Shown: piece after piece, positions 1 to 5,271 of the stretch
How positions within the stretch are numbered: the stretch's first letter is position 1
Layout: every line of letters starts with the position of its first letter
From: Deltaproteobacteria bacterium
GTDB lineage: Bacteria; Desulfobacterota_C; Deferrisomatia; Deferrisomatales; JACRMM01
NCBI GenBank assembly: GCA_016218905.1
Contig: JACRCS010000590.1
Location: 1-5,775 of the forward strand
DNA length: 5,775 nt
Direction: 5' to 3'
Program-made: the position numbers and the translations under genes
Notes under the pieces: generated by a model
What the model was told of the DNA's origin: nothing
Database searches by the model: none
The model's input: only the letters and a program-made list of their open reading frames with translations

Positions 1-42
1 AAGCGCCAGCAGGACGTTGACGTCGAGAAGAGCGCGGCTCAC
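1..42 (-). CDS. vapC: VapC-like PIN-domain toxin, N-terminal 14 codons (runs off the left edge)
   Basis: Only the first 14 codons are present, reading MSRALLDVNVLLAL from a GTG at 42-40. The hydrophobic strand ending in Asp (LLDVN, Asp7) followed by a leucine-rich helix is the typical start of a PIN domain, where this Asp is the first acidic metal ligand of the ribonuclease site. The start is well supported: the GTG overlaps the antitoxin stop by 4 nt (GTGA), and a Shine-Dalgarno-like GAGGAA lies 8 nt upstream at 51-56. Overlap with a ribbon-helix-helix-type antitoxin gene is the usual layout of type II toxin-antitoxin operons and implies coupled translation. VapC toxins generally cleave tRNA or rRNA, but the target cannot be inferred from 14 residues. 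The remaining acidic residues lie outside the window, so integrity cannot be judged. Confidence 0.72.
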   Translation of the reverse strand, partial: MSRALLDVNVLLAL

Positions 43-281
43 TCGATGTCTTCCTCGCGGAGGCGGTCGATGAGCTCGTTCGACACGGCCTGGCCGCGTC
101 GGGGGAGGGGCTCGAAGCCATAGAAGCTTGGCTCCTCGGCGATCTTGTCGGCAGCCGGCCCTTGAGTGAGGGCCTGGCGCGCTAGCTCGGACAGGACTTC
201 ACCCAGGCTTCGCCGCTCGCGCCGGGCGCGCTCCTTGACAGCGAAAAGCACATCCTCCGAGATGTCGATCGTGGTGCGCAC
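39..281 (-). CDS. vapB: VapB-like antitoxin (ribbon-helix-helix type)
   Basis: This 80-residue protein has the two-part build of a VapB antitoxin. Residues 1-40 (MRTTIDISEDVL, then KERARRERRSLGEVLSELAR) form the short beta strand plus two helices of an RHH-like DNA-binding domain. The tail contains PRRGQAVSNELIDRLREED, resembling the toxin-wrapping RRGxxVTNExxxxLRDE tails in this family. The start is the GTG at 281-279: a stop codon (TGA, 287-285) lies two codons upstream in frame, so no longer form exists, and the N-terminal motif begins right at this codon. No Shine-Dalgarno is visible. The stop overlaps the toxin start by 4 nt. By family knowledge the antitoxin neutralises the PIN toxin and represses its own operon; an inverted repeat just upstream of the start could be the operator. 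The function is firm at the level of toxin-antitoxin antitoxin; the exact subfamily is not certain. Confidence 0.83.
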   Translation of the reverse strand: MRTTIDISEDVLFAVKERARRERRSLGEVLSELARQALTQGPAADKIAEEPSFYGFEPLPRRGQAVSNELIDRLREEDIE

Positions 282-294
282 GCATCAGATGCTA
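282..294 (-). promoter_or_regulatory. Putative leaderless promoter -10 and operator for the vapBC pair
   Basis: On the minus strand TAGCAT (294-289) fits the TANNNT form of a -10 element and ends 7 nt before the GTG start, which would place the transcription start at or next to the start codon. This agrees with the absence of a Shine-Dalgarno. A perfect inverted repeat, GCATC-A-GATGC (282-292), overlaps the element and abuts the start codon, a natural place for autorepression by an RHH antitoxin. No convincing -35 hexamer is seen. Both calls rest on short matches. Confidence 0.33.
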
Positions 295-348
295 GCGCAT
301 TCCTGGGATTCAGCCAGGGTTTCAGCGGCGCCGACTTGGGGGGCTGCC

Positions 349-381
349 GTTCGCTGGTTCGTTCGTTGGTTCGTTCGTTCC
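349..381. repeat. 12-bp tandem repeat, about 2.75 copies
   Basis: The units are GTTCGCTGGTTC (349-360), GTTCGTTGGTTC (361-372) and a partial GTTCGTTCC (373-381). The period is 12 bp and the internal structure is GTTC/GTTG tetranucleotides. It lies in the gene-poor stretch upstream of the antitoxin. No protein reading of it is convincing, and it may be a slippage product. Confidence 0.6.
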
Positions 382-400
382 GGGCTTTCCCTCTGCGAGA

Positions 401-490
401 TTCCAGGTCCGATATGACAGGCGGGACTACCAGGACGGCCGGTTCGACGTGTCGGACCAGCGGCTGGAATTCCAGCTGCCGTTGGCGCAG
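401..490 (+). pseudogene. Possible coding relic on the plus strand, family unknown
   Basis: Thirty plus-strand codons from TTC (401) to CAG (490) read FQVRYDRRDY, then QDGRFDVSDQRLEFQLPLAQ, with mostly G or C in third positions and alternating hydrophobic and polar residues like the last strands of a beta-barrel. No start codon or upstream continuation is visible, and after 490 the reading becomes low-complexity and arginine-rich. If real, it is a stranded fragment and the only plus-strand coding trace in the window. The call rests on composition alone. Confidence 0.2.
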
Positions 491-491
491 G

Positions 492-516
492 CATGCCTCA
501 CTTCTTCCGGAGCTGA
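492..516. repeat. Short segment also found just downstream of hutH, copy 1
   Basis: Positions 492-516 match 3663-3687 at 22 of 25 bases in the same orientation. At 3663-3687 the segment sits about 12 bp past the hutH stop. Here it sits about 240 bp past the stop of the duplicated hutH fragment and overlaps the end of the unknown 84-codon ORF. On the minus strand both copies read QLR-x-K, but here TGA (500-498) stands where the other copy has TGG. This suggests the duplicated block extends past hutH. Confidence 0.4.
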
Positions 517-752
517 CGGGCGGACGCCGGCCTCAGCGCGAACGTCCCGACCTGGGGCTGATCGGCGGTCGGCTGCGGAATCCCGAGCCCGACCTTCCTG
601 AGATAGTCCGTCACGTCCTGGAAGTCGCCCTGCTGGCCTGCGCGGAGGCGAAGAGGGGCCGTCCCGCTTCCCGACGCCCCGACGGAACCAGCCGCGACGT
701 ACGAGAGCGTCCCCTCGGCCATCCCTTCGGACCTCACCGGCCGCCGCGACAC
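498..752 (-). CDS. Hypothetical 84-codon ORF, possibly a gene fragment
   Basis: I do not recognise this protein. It starts at GTG 752, 4 nt after the stop of the hutH fragment, or more plausibly at ATG 722, which has a GAGG about 9 nt upstream. Third codon positions are overwhelmingly G or C, and residues about 40-84 look like ordinary globular protein (GDFQDVTDYLRKVGLGIPQP, later QVGTFALRPASARQLRKK), so it was probably once coding. The stop may be secondary: the matching segment downstream of the full hutH reads QLRTKWG, with TGG where this ORF has TGA. It lies in a region of broken genes, and no membrane segment or signal peptide is evident. It may be the C-terminal part of a larger gene that once followed hutH. 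Confidence 0.38.
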   Translation of the reverse strand: MSRRPVRSEGMAEGTLSYVAAGSVGASGSGTAPLRLRAGQQGDFQDVTDYLRKVGLGIPQPTADQPQVGTFALRPASARQLRKK

Positions 753-756
753 CGGG

Positions 757-927
757 TCAGCCGAGCGGCCCGACCTCCTTCTCGACCTCTTCCAGAACCT
801 GGCAGGAGCGAACGAGCTGTTTCATGTTCGTGTGGTCGGTGTAGAGGGAACGATCGACGTCGAAGTGGTCGACGACGGTACGCACGACCCGGCGGGCGGC
901 CGCCACGCCGCGTCCCGGCGTGAAGTT
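757..927 (-). pseudogene. Detached 3' fragment of a histidine ammonia-lyase gene
   Basis: This segment encodes the last 57 codons of the lyase, up to and including its TGA stop, and corresponds to 3699-3869 of the complete hutH. I count about 10 differences in 171 bp (about 94% identity) and four clear residue changes: Asp to Asn at the junction, then Leu to Phe, Pro to Ser and Glu to Gln. The reading frame is intact and starts at NFTPGRGVAAARRVV. Similarity stops abruptly upstream of 927, where an unrelated in-frame stretch (SAQKRSRDLATT) leads back into the 27-bp repeat. There is no start codon and none of the catalytic region, so it cannot make an enzyme. The many silent changes suggest divergence under coding constraint, for example a copy from a related strain or an older duplicate. 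Confidence 0.87.
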
Positions 928-956
928 CGTGGTCGCAAGGTCCCTCGACCGTTTCT

Positions 957-989
957 GAGCTGAATCGGGGGGAACCCGTCCCGCCCGGG
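957..989. repeat. 27-bp direct repeat, left copy (R1), with partly shared flank
   Basis: The core at 963-989 (AATCGGGGGG then AACCCGTCCC then GCCCGGG) is identical to 3581-3607 in the same orientation. Both copies are preceded on the plus strand by GAGCTG, with a 4-bp length difference before the core. This copy begins 11 bp past the permease stop and separates it from the duplicated hutH end. The G and C runs could form a short CGGG/CCCG hairpin in the transcript, but there is no clear U tract, so I do not call a terminator. Confidence 0.8.
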
Positions 990-1000
990 CGGCGCATCTC

Positions 1001-1408
1001 TCACAACGGGGTCCCGGAGGACGGGTCGAAGCGGTCCCAAAGGAAGCCGACCAGCTTGACGCCCCCCCAGATGAGCGCCCAGAAGGGCATGGAAGCCGCT
1101 ATGGCCGCGAGCGGCAGCGCCGCAGGACCGAGGGGCCCGAGGCCGAAGTAGAGGACGGGCGCGGCGAGGAGAACGCCCGGGAGGCATGCCACGGCGAGGG
1201 TCAGCAGTGTGGCGAGGAACGCGAGGAGGCGGATCCCGGTCGCCTCGAAGCCCGCGGAACGTCGGCCGAGCTCCGAGAACCAGGCCGGGAACGCGAGGAC
1301 GGCCACGTTCTGGACGAGAAGGACGAGAGCGGAGGCGGGGGGAACGAGGAGCAACGCAGTGAAGGCGGATGCGATCGCCCAACGTGTCGCGGGCCCGGGG
1401 AGGCTTCC
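1001..1408 (-). pseudogene. C-terminal part of the ABC exporter permease, cut off by an in-frame stop
   Basis: After the TGA at 1411-1409 the same reading frame continues for 135 codons to a TGA at 1003-1001. It encodes further membrane segments, with long hydrophobic stretches in ALLLVPPASALVLLVQNVAV, LLAFLATLLTLAVACLPGVL and LPLAAIAASMPFWALIWGGV, and ends in FLWDRFDPSSGTPL. This matches the expected C-terminal membrane domain of the permease, and the codon pattern is undisturbed, so it is the missing end of the same protein, not a separate gene. A TTG at 1354 is the first alternative start, but no Shine-Dalgarno precedes it. It is either dead, reached by readthrough, or separated by a sequencing error. 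Confidence 0.72.
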
Positions 1409-2812
1409 TCACGGCGCGAAATACAGACCGGCGGCGAGCGCCGCGCCGGCGATGAGCGTGAACGCGAGGAGGATGAGGGAGGCCAACCAGGGCGCCAGAA
1501 GAGTGCCCAGGACGAGCCGTTCGGGAGGAAGGGGCCAGGTCTTGAGAACAGAGGCCGCGCGCAGGTCCCCGCGGAAATCGTTCGTCCTCCCCAGCGGGAA
1601 GAGAAGCGCCAGGAAGACTCCGGCTGCCGGGATCACGGCCGCCAGGAGCGGAACGGCGAAGATGAAGTCGGGGACGAACCTGAGGATGAGGAAGGGAACG
1701 AAGACGAGGCCGAGGGCCATGATTGCCGCGGCACGGCCCAGCGTCGCGAGCCTCGTCCGCCCATGGACGAGGAGGTTCTTCCAGGTGACCGCGAGCTCCG
1801 GGCGGCCGGCGGGGGCGAGGTCGAAGGGGACGGCCGTCCGCTGTCCTTCGGCGGGGAGCGCGATCCCTTCGCGCATCGCGACGCGGAGGGCATTCCGCCG
1901 CGCCTTGGCGTCGGCGGCCGCCAGCGTCGCCTCCTCGTACGCGACGCTCGTCCTCATGAGCCAGGCGTAGTTCAGGAGGAGGAGGACGGCGGCACCCGGC
2001 AGCGCGGCGAGGAACGCCGTGGCCGTCGGGGCGAAGAGAGGAGCGAGGAAAAGGCGGAACGGGACGAGGAGGACCGACGGGACGAAGCGGGACCTCCAGG
2101 GGAGGAGCTCCTCCCAGAGGAGCGCCCCCCGGCTCAGGAGCGAGCCCCCGTCGGGGAGAGCCGGAAGGACCGTCCGGAGGTCGAGCAGCCAGAGAGCCGT
2201 CGCGGTGACGGCGGACGCCGCGGCGCCGAGGATCACGAGAAACGCCGTGATGCGGAGCACGAGTCCCCTCGAGCGGAGCCTCGCCTTGAAAAAGCCCATC
2301 GCCCGGAGGTGGAACCCCACTGTGGCCAGCGCGAGCCAGCTGCCGACCAACGTCCGCCACCCTCCGGGACGCGCGATCCTCCCAGACATCACCGTCAGGA
2401 TGAACGACCCGAAGAGAACGCCGAGCTGCGGCCGCAGCAGCGCGTAGTGGACGATCGCCGACCGCGTGAGGGGGGCCGCGAAGAGAAAGTGGGCCTCGCT
2501 CTCGGACAGAGAGAGGGCCGCGCTTCCCCGGCGAAAGACCCAGAAGAGCGCGAGCAGGCCGAGGAGAAGAGCCGAGGCGCCGAGGAGGACGATCGCGAGG
2601 GCCTCGGCCGGGAGCGCGTCGGCTCCCGCCGGCCGCCCCCCGCGGATCCGCGCCATCGGTCCCCGGAGCATGAACGAGAAGTAGCCGATGGCGATCAGGA
2701 ACCCGACGAGATAGCGGGCCTCGCGCAGGCGGCGCAAGCGCTGGAGAAGCGAGTTGCGCGCCGAGCGGACCGCGAGGAAGAGGAGCGCCGGCGCGGCGGA
2801 GGAGGCTCTCAT
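1409..2812 (-). CDS. ABC exporter permease (PF16962-like), prematurely stopped at codon 468
   Basis: This polytopic membrane protein is encoded directly after its ATPase; its ATG (2812-2810) overlaps the ATPase stop (ATGA), so translation is probably coupled. Hydrophobic segments lie near residues 33-49, 70-93, 124-143, 154-174, 187-210, 263-281, 362-380, 385-405 and 434-462. Two stretches resemble the 'putative ABC exporter' family: SESEAHFLFAAPLTRSAI (103-120) and GRTNDFRGDLRAASVLKTWP (408-427) followed by LPPERLVLGTLLAP. The reading frame ends in GLYFAP and TGA at 1411-1409, but the same frame then continues for another 135 membrane-type codons. The complete protein would have about 603 residues. 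CGA to TGA is the simplest explanation, making this a recent pseudogene, unless it is a base-call error. A truncated 467-residue permease would lack the last membrane helices. The transported substrate is unknown. Confidence 0.8.
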   Translation of the reverse strand: MRASSAAPALLFLAVRSARNSLLQRLRRLREARYLVGFLIAIGYFSFMLRGPMARIRGGRPAGADALPAEALAIVLLGASALLLGLLALFWVFRRGSAALSLSESEAHFLFAAPLTRSAIVHYALLRPQLGVLFGSFILTVMSGRIARPGGWRTLVGSWLALATVGFHLRAMGFFKARLRSRGLVLRITAFLVILGAAASAVTATALWLLDLRTVLPALPDGGSLLSRGALLWEELLPWRSRFVPSVLLVPFRLFLAPLFAPTATAFLAALPGAAVLLLLNYAWLMRTSVAYEEATLAAADAKARRNALRVAMREGIALPAEGQRTAVPFDLAPAGRPELAVTWKNLLVHGRTRLATLGRAAAIMALGLVFVPFLILRFVPDFIFAVPLLAAVIPAAGVFLALLFPLGRTNDFRGDLRAASVLKTWPLPPERLVLGTLLAPWLASLILLAFTLIAGAALAAGLYFAP

Positions 2813-3552
2813 TGCGCGGCGGCGGGCCCGCTTCCCTGCCCTTCCGTGACCCGCAGGAAGATCTCCTCGAGCGTCGAGCCGCCTGCGCCCGCCTGCGCCT
2901 GGATCTCGTCGAGCGTCCCGAGGAGCACCAGGGCGCCCCGGGAGAGGATCAGGACGCGGTCGCAGATCTCCTCGACGAGGTGGAGGAGGTGGGACGAAAC
3001 GACAACGGCGGCGCCCTCGCGCGCCCTCCTCACGATCGTCTGCTTCATCCGGCGAATCCCTCCAGGGTCGATCCCGGTCAAGGGCTCGTCGAAGATCAAC
3101 GCCTTGGGGTCGTGCAGGAGGCCGCAGGCAACGACCAGCTTCTGCCTCATCCCGCGCGAGAGCTCCGACGGGATGGCGTTCTCCTTCCCGGCGAGCTCCA
3201 GCTCGTCCAGGAGGACTCTCCCCTTCTCCTTCGCCCCGTCGACCTGCCAGAGACGGGCGGTCAGCGCGAGGTGGTCCGCGACCGTCAGGTAGGGGAAGAG
3301 GTTCGGCTCGTCGGGCATGAACGCGAGCTCCCGCTTGGCGGCCACCGGCTCGGCCTTCAGGTCGTGCCCGCCGATCCTCACGCTCCCCGCGGACGGGGGG
3401 AGAATCCCGCAGACGCACCGCAGCGTCGTAGTCTTCCCTGCTCCGTTCGGCCCGACGAGCCCCAGGACCTCACCGGCGCCGACGCGGAAGGAGAGGTTCG
3501 CGACGGCCGTCAGGTCGCCGTACGCCTTCGACAGAGAGGTCACCTCGATCAT
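2809..3552 (-). CDS. ABC transporter ATP-binding protein
   Basis: This complete 247-residue ATPase of the ABC-2/exporter type energises the permease encoded next. Motifs in order: Walker A GPNGAGKT (34-41); a Q-loop region reading AFMPDEPNLFPYLT (77-90), where acidic and proline residues stand in place of the usual Gln, as in many drug- and antibiotic-exporter ATPases; signature LSRGM (131-135), a variant of LSGGQ; Walker B ALIFDEP (151-157); D-loop TGID (159-162); and the switch His188 in VVSSH. The C-terminal STLEEIFLRVTEG is also typical of exporter ATPases. All catalytic motifs look functional. The start at ATG 3552 is supported by GGAGG, 5 nt upstream (3558-3562). The stop overlaps the permease start, so the two form an operon. 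Substrate: unknown. Confidence 0.94.
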   Translation of the reverse strand: MIEVTSLSKAYGDLTAVANLSFRVGAGEVLGLVGPNGAGKTTTLRCVCGILPPSAGSVRIGGHDLKAEPVAAKRELAFMPDEPNLFPYLTVADHLALTARLWQVDGAKEKGRVLLDELELAGKENAIPSELSRGMRQKLVVACGLLHDPKALIFDEPLTGIDPGGIRRMKQTIVRRAREGAAVVVSSHLLHLVEEICDRVLILSRGALVLLGTLDEIQAQAGAGGSTLEEIFLRVTEGQGSGPAAAQ

Positions 3553-3569
3553 CAGTTCCTCCAGCCCCC

Positions 3570-3607
3570 GAGCTGAGCCAAATCGGGGGGAACCCGTCCC
3601 GCCCGGG
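3570..3607. repeat. 27-bp direct repeat, right copy (R2), with partly shared flank
   Basis: The core at 3581-3607 is identical to 963-989, and the GAGCTG at 3570-3575 is also shared. This copy lies between the hutH stop and the ATPase start, ending 8 bp before the ATPase Shine-Dalgarno. Together the two copies bracket the two-gene ABC operon as direct repeats 2618 bp apart, each downstream of a gene in the direction of transcription. It could be a dispersed intergenic repeat or the mark of a duplication or insertion. Confidence 0.8.
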
Positions 3608-3630
3608 GGAGCCGGGGGTGGGGCCGAGGG
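3605..3630 (+). other. Potential G-quadruplex motif
   Basis: Four G runs (3605-3609, 3614-3618, 3620-3623 and 3628-3630) are separated by loops of 4, 1 and 4 bases, which meets the usual G-quadruplex pattern. It is on the plus strand, so the hutH-side transcript would carry the C-rich complement. In GC-rich DNA such motifs arise easily by chance, and no function is implied. Confidence 0.35.
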
Positions 3631-3662
3631 ATCGTCGAGCTCTCGCTCCCGATCCCGTTCGT

Positions 3663-3687
3663 CATGCCCCACTTCGTGCGGAGCTGA
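3663..3687. repeat. Short segment downstream of hutH, copy 2
   Basis: This matches 492-516 at 22 of 25 bases in the same orientation. It starts 11 bp past the hutH stop and reads QLRTKWGM on the minus strand, the apparent remnant of an ORF end also seen at 498-515. No ORF body precedes it here, so the gene that ended with this motif appears deleted next to the complete hutH. Confidence 0.4.
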
Positions 3688-3698
3688 TCCGCGCTCCG

Positions 3699-5222
3699 TC
3701 AGCCGAGCGGCCCGACCTCCTTCTCGACTTCCTCCAGAACCTGGCAGGAGCGAACGAGCTCCTTCATGTTCGTGTGGTCGGTGTAGAGGGGACGGTCGAC
3801 GTCGAGGTGGTCGACGACGGTCCTCACGACCCGACGGGCGGCCGCCACGCCGCGTCCCGGCGTGAAGTCGCGGAAGTCGAGCGCCTGGGCGGCGGCCATC
3901 ATCTCGATCCCGAGAATCCCGTACGCGTTGTCGAGAATCTGGCCGTTCTTGATCGCGGTGTTCATCCCCATCGAGACGAAATCCTCCTGGTCGGCCGCGG
4001 CGGGGATCGACTGGATCGAGGCCGGCATCGAGAGGATCCGCTGCTCGACGATGAGCGTGTCGGCGGTGTACTGGCTCAGCATGAGGCCCGAAAACATCCC
4101 GGCCCCCTTCGTGAGGAACGCGGGGAGGCCGACCGAGAGAGCCGGGTGGTTGAGCCGGTTCAGGCGCCTCTCGGAAAGGACCGAAACCATCGTCACCGCG
4201 GCGCCGATCATGTCCATCGGGAGGGAGACGGGCGTCCCCTGGAAGTTCGCTCCGGTGAGGGTGAGCCGCTCCTCGGGAAGGAAGATCGGGTTGTCGCCCA
4301 CGCCGTTCAGCTCGGTCTCGACCTGGATCCGCGCGTAGGCGACCGCGTCGTGCGCGGCGCCGATCACCTGCGGCGTCGAGCGCATCGAGTAGGCGACCTG
4401 GACTTTCGTCTTCAGCTTTCCCGTGAGGAGGTCGCTCCCGTCGACGCACTTCAGGATCGACGCGGCGGAGCGGATCGCCCCGGCGAATCCGCGCAGCCTA
4501 TGCAGGCGCACGTCGTAAGGCTTGAAGTTCGCGAAGAGCGCCTCGAGCGACATGGCGCAGGCGACCTCGGCCTGCTTCAGCCACCGGTCGATGTCGTACA
4601 GGTGGATGGCGCTCATCGCCGTCAGGAGGTTCGAGCCGTTGATCGTGGCGAGGCCGTCGCGGGCCATGAGGCCCGGAATCTCTATCCCCGCCTTCTCCAT
4701 CGCGACCTTCCCGGGAAGGCGCTCACCCCGGTACGTCGCCTCGCCTTCTCCCAGCAGCAGGAGAGCGACCTGCGACATCGGGGCGAGGTCGCCGCACGCG
4801 CCGACGGAGCCCTTCTGGCAGACGACGGGCGTCACGCCCCGGTTCAGCATCTCGACGAGCGTCTGGGTGATGACGGGGCGGCAGCCGGAATTGCCGTGCG
4901 CGTGGACGTTGACGCGCCCCGCCATGGCGCCGCGAACGTACTCCTCCGGCGCGGGGTCGCCGATGCCGGCCGCGTGGTTGTAGATGAGGTAGCGCTGGAA
5001 GTCCTTGACCTGCTCGTCGGTCAGGACGACCTCGGAGAACTCCCCGATCCCCGTGTTGACGCCGTACATGATCTCGTGGGCGTCGATCTTCTCCTCGAGG
5101 ACGGCGCGGCAGGCGCGGATCCGCCCGAGCGCCTCCGGTGCGAGCTCCACCTTCTCGCCGTGGCGAGCGATGCGGACGAGATCCGGGACCGTCAGCGACG
5201 TGCCGTTCAGGACGATGGCCAT
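3699..5222 (-). CDS. hutH: Histidine ammonia-lyase-like MIO enzyme with a Cys in the catalytic triad
   Basis: This is a complete 507-residue aromatic amino acid lyase. The family removes ammonia from histidine, tyrosine or phenylalanine using an MIO cofactor made by cyclisation of an internal Ala-Ser-Gly. Family landmarks are at near-identical positions to Pseudomonas putida HAL: Tyr53 (MYGVNTG), His83 (YNHAAG), the MIO loop GSVGACGDLAP (138-148), Asn195 (INGSN), Gln275, Tyr278, Arg281 (YSMR), Phe327 (ANFQG) and Glu413 (DQEDFVSMG). The triad is Ala142-Cys143-Gly144 (Cys codon TGC, 4796-4794). In P. putida HAL the engineered Ser143Cys variant is reported to mature to active enzyme, so activity is plausible. 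His83 favours histidine as substrate, but Asn82 and Gln328 differ from the usual HAL Ser-His and NFH contexts, and no hutU, hutI or hutG is visible. The ATG at 5222 is preceded by AGGGAGAG at 5227-5234. A diverged copy of its last 57 codons lies at 757-927. Confidence 0.9.
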   Translation of the reverse strand: MAIVLNGTSLTVPDLVRIARHGEKVELAPEALGRIRACRAVLEEKIDAHEIMYGVNTGIGEFSEVVLTDEQVKDFQRYLIYNHAAGIGDPAPEEYVRGAMAGRVNVHAHGNSGCRPVITQTLVEMLNRGVTPVVCQKGSVGACGDLAPMSQVALLLLGEGEATYRGERLPGKVAMEKAGIEIPGLMARDGLATINGSNLLTAMSAIHLYDIDRWLKQAEVACAMSLEALFANFKPYDVRLHRLRGFAGAIRSAASILKCVDGSDLLTGKLKTKVQVAYSMRSTPQVIGAAHDAVAYARIQVETELNGVGDNPIFLPEERLTLTGANFQGTPVSLPMDMIGAAVTMVSVLSERRLNRLNHPALSVGLPAFLTKGAGMFSGLMLSQYTADTLIVEQRILSMPASIQSIPAAADQEDFVSMGMNTAIKNGQILDNAYGILGIEMMAAAQALDFRDFTPGRGVAAARRVVRTVVDHLDVDRPLYTDHTNMKELVRSCQVLEEVEKEVGPLG

Positions 5223-5236
5223 GCAACTCTCCCTGG

Positions 5237-5271
5237 CCCGGCAACCCTCTCGGGAGCGCTGGGCAGCCGGG
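5237..5271 (-). other. Inverted repeat in the hutH leader
   Basis: Arms 5237-5247 and 5261-5271 can form an 11-position stem in the minus-strand RNA (outer CCCGGC/GCCGGG, then one mismatch, a G-U pair and CCC/GGG) with a 13-nt loop. It starts just 3 nt upstream of the hutH Shine-Dalgarno and lies between the Sel1 gene and hutH. There is no U tract, so it is not an ordinary terminator. A CATAAT at 5278-5273 on the minus strand, without a convincing -35, might be a hutH -10 element; transcription from it would start inside the stem. The remainder of the 91-bp gap shows nothing else. Confidence 0.35.

Noticed and set aside
963..989. Intrinsic terminator after the permease
   Set aside because: Only a short CGGG/CCCG stem is possible and no U tract follows on the minus strand.
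1355..1411. Frameshift between the two permease pieces
   Set aside because: Both pieces are in the same frame modulo 3; reading straight through 1411-1409 gives continuous sequence, so the lesion is a stop codon and not an indel.
1370..1411. UGA read as selenocysteine in the permease
   Set aside because: No convincing SECIS-like hairpin follows the TGA, and a polytopic exporter permease is not a known selenoprotein context.
822..2360. Second minus-strand open frame of about 512 codons overlapping the permease
   Set aside because: It is in another frame of the permease and encodes an Arg/Pro-rich, non-globular product; the permease frame carries the conserved hydrophobic and family motifs.
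1763..3292. Plus-strand open frame of about 509 codons
   Set aside because: It lies opposite the ABC genes and its product is charged, low-complexity sequence without motifs. The minus-strand genes have clear ATPase motifs and membrane helices.
957..3607. Insertion sequence or composite transposon around the ABC operon
   Set aside because: There is no transposase, the flanking repeats are direct rather than terminal inverted, and no target-site duplication was recognised.
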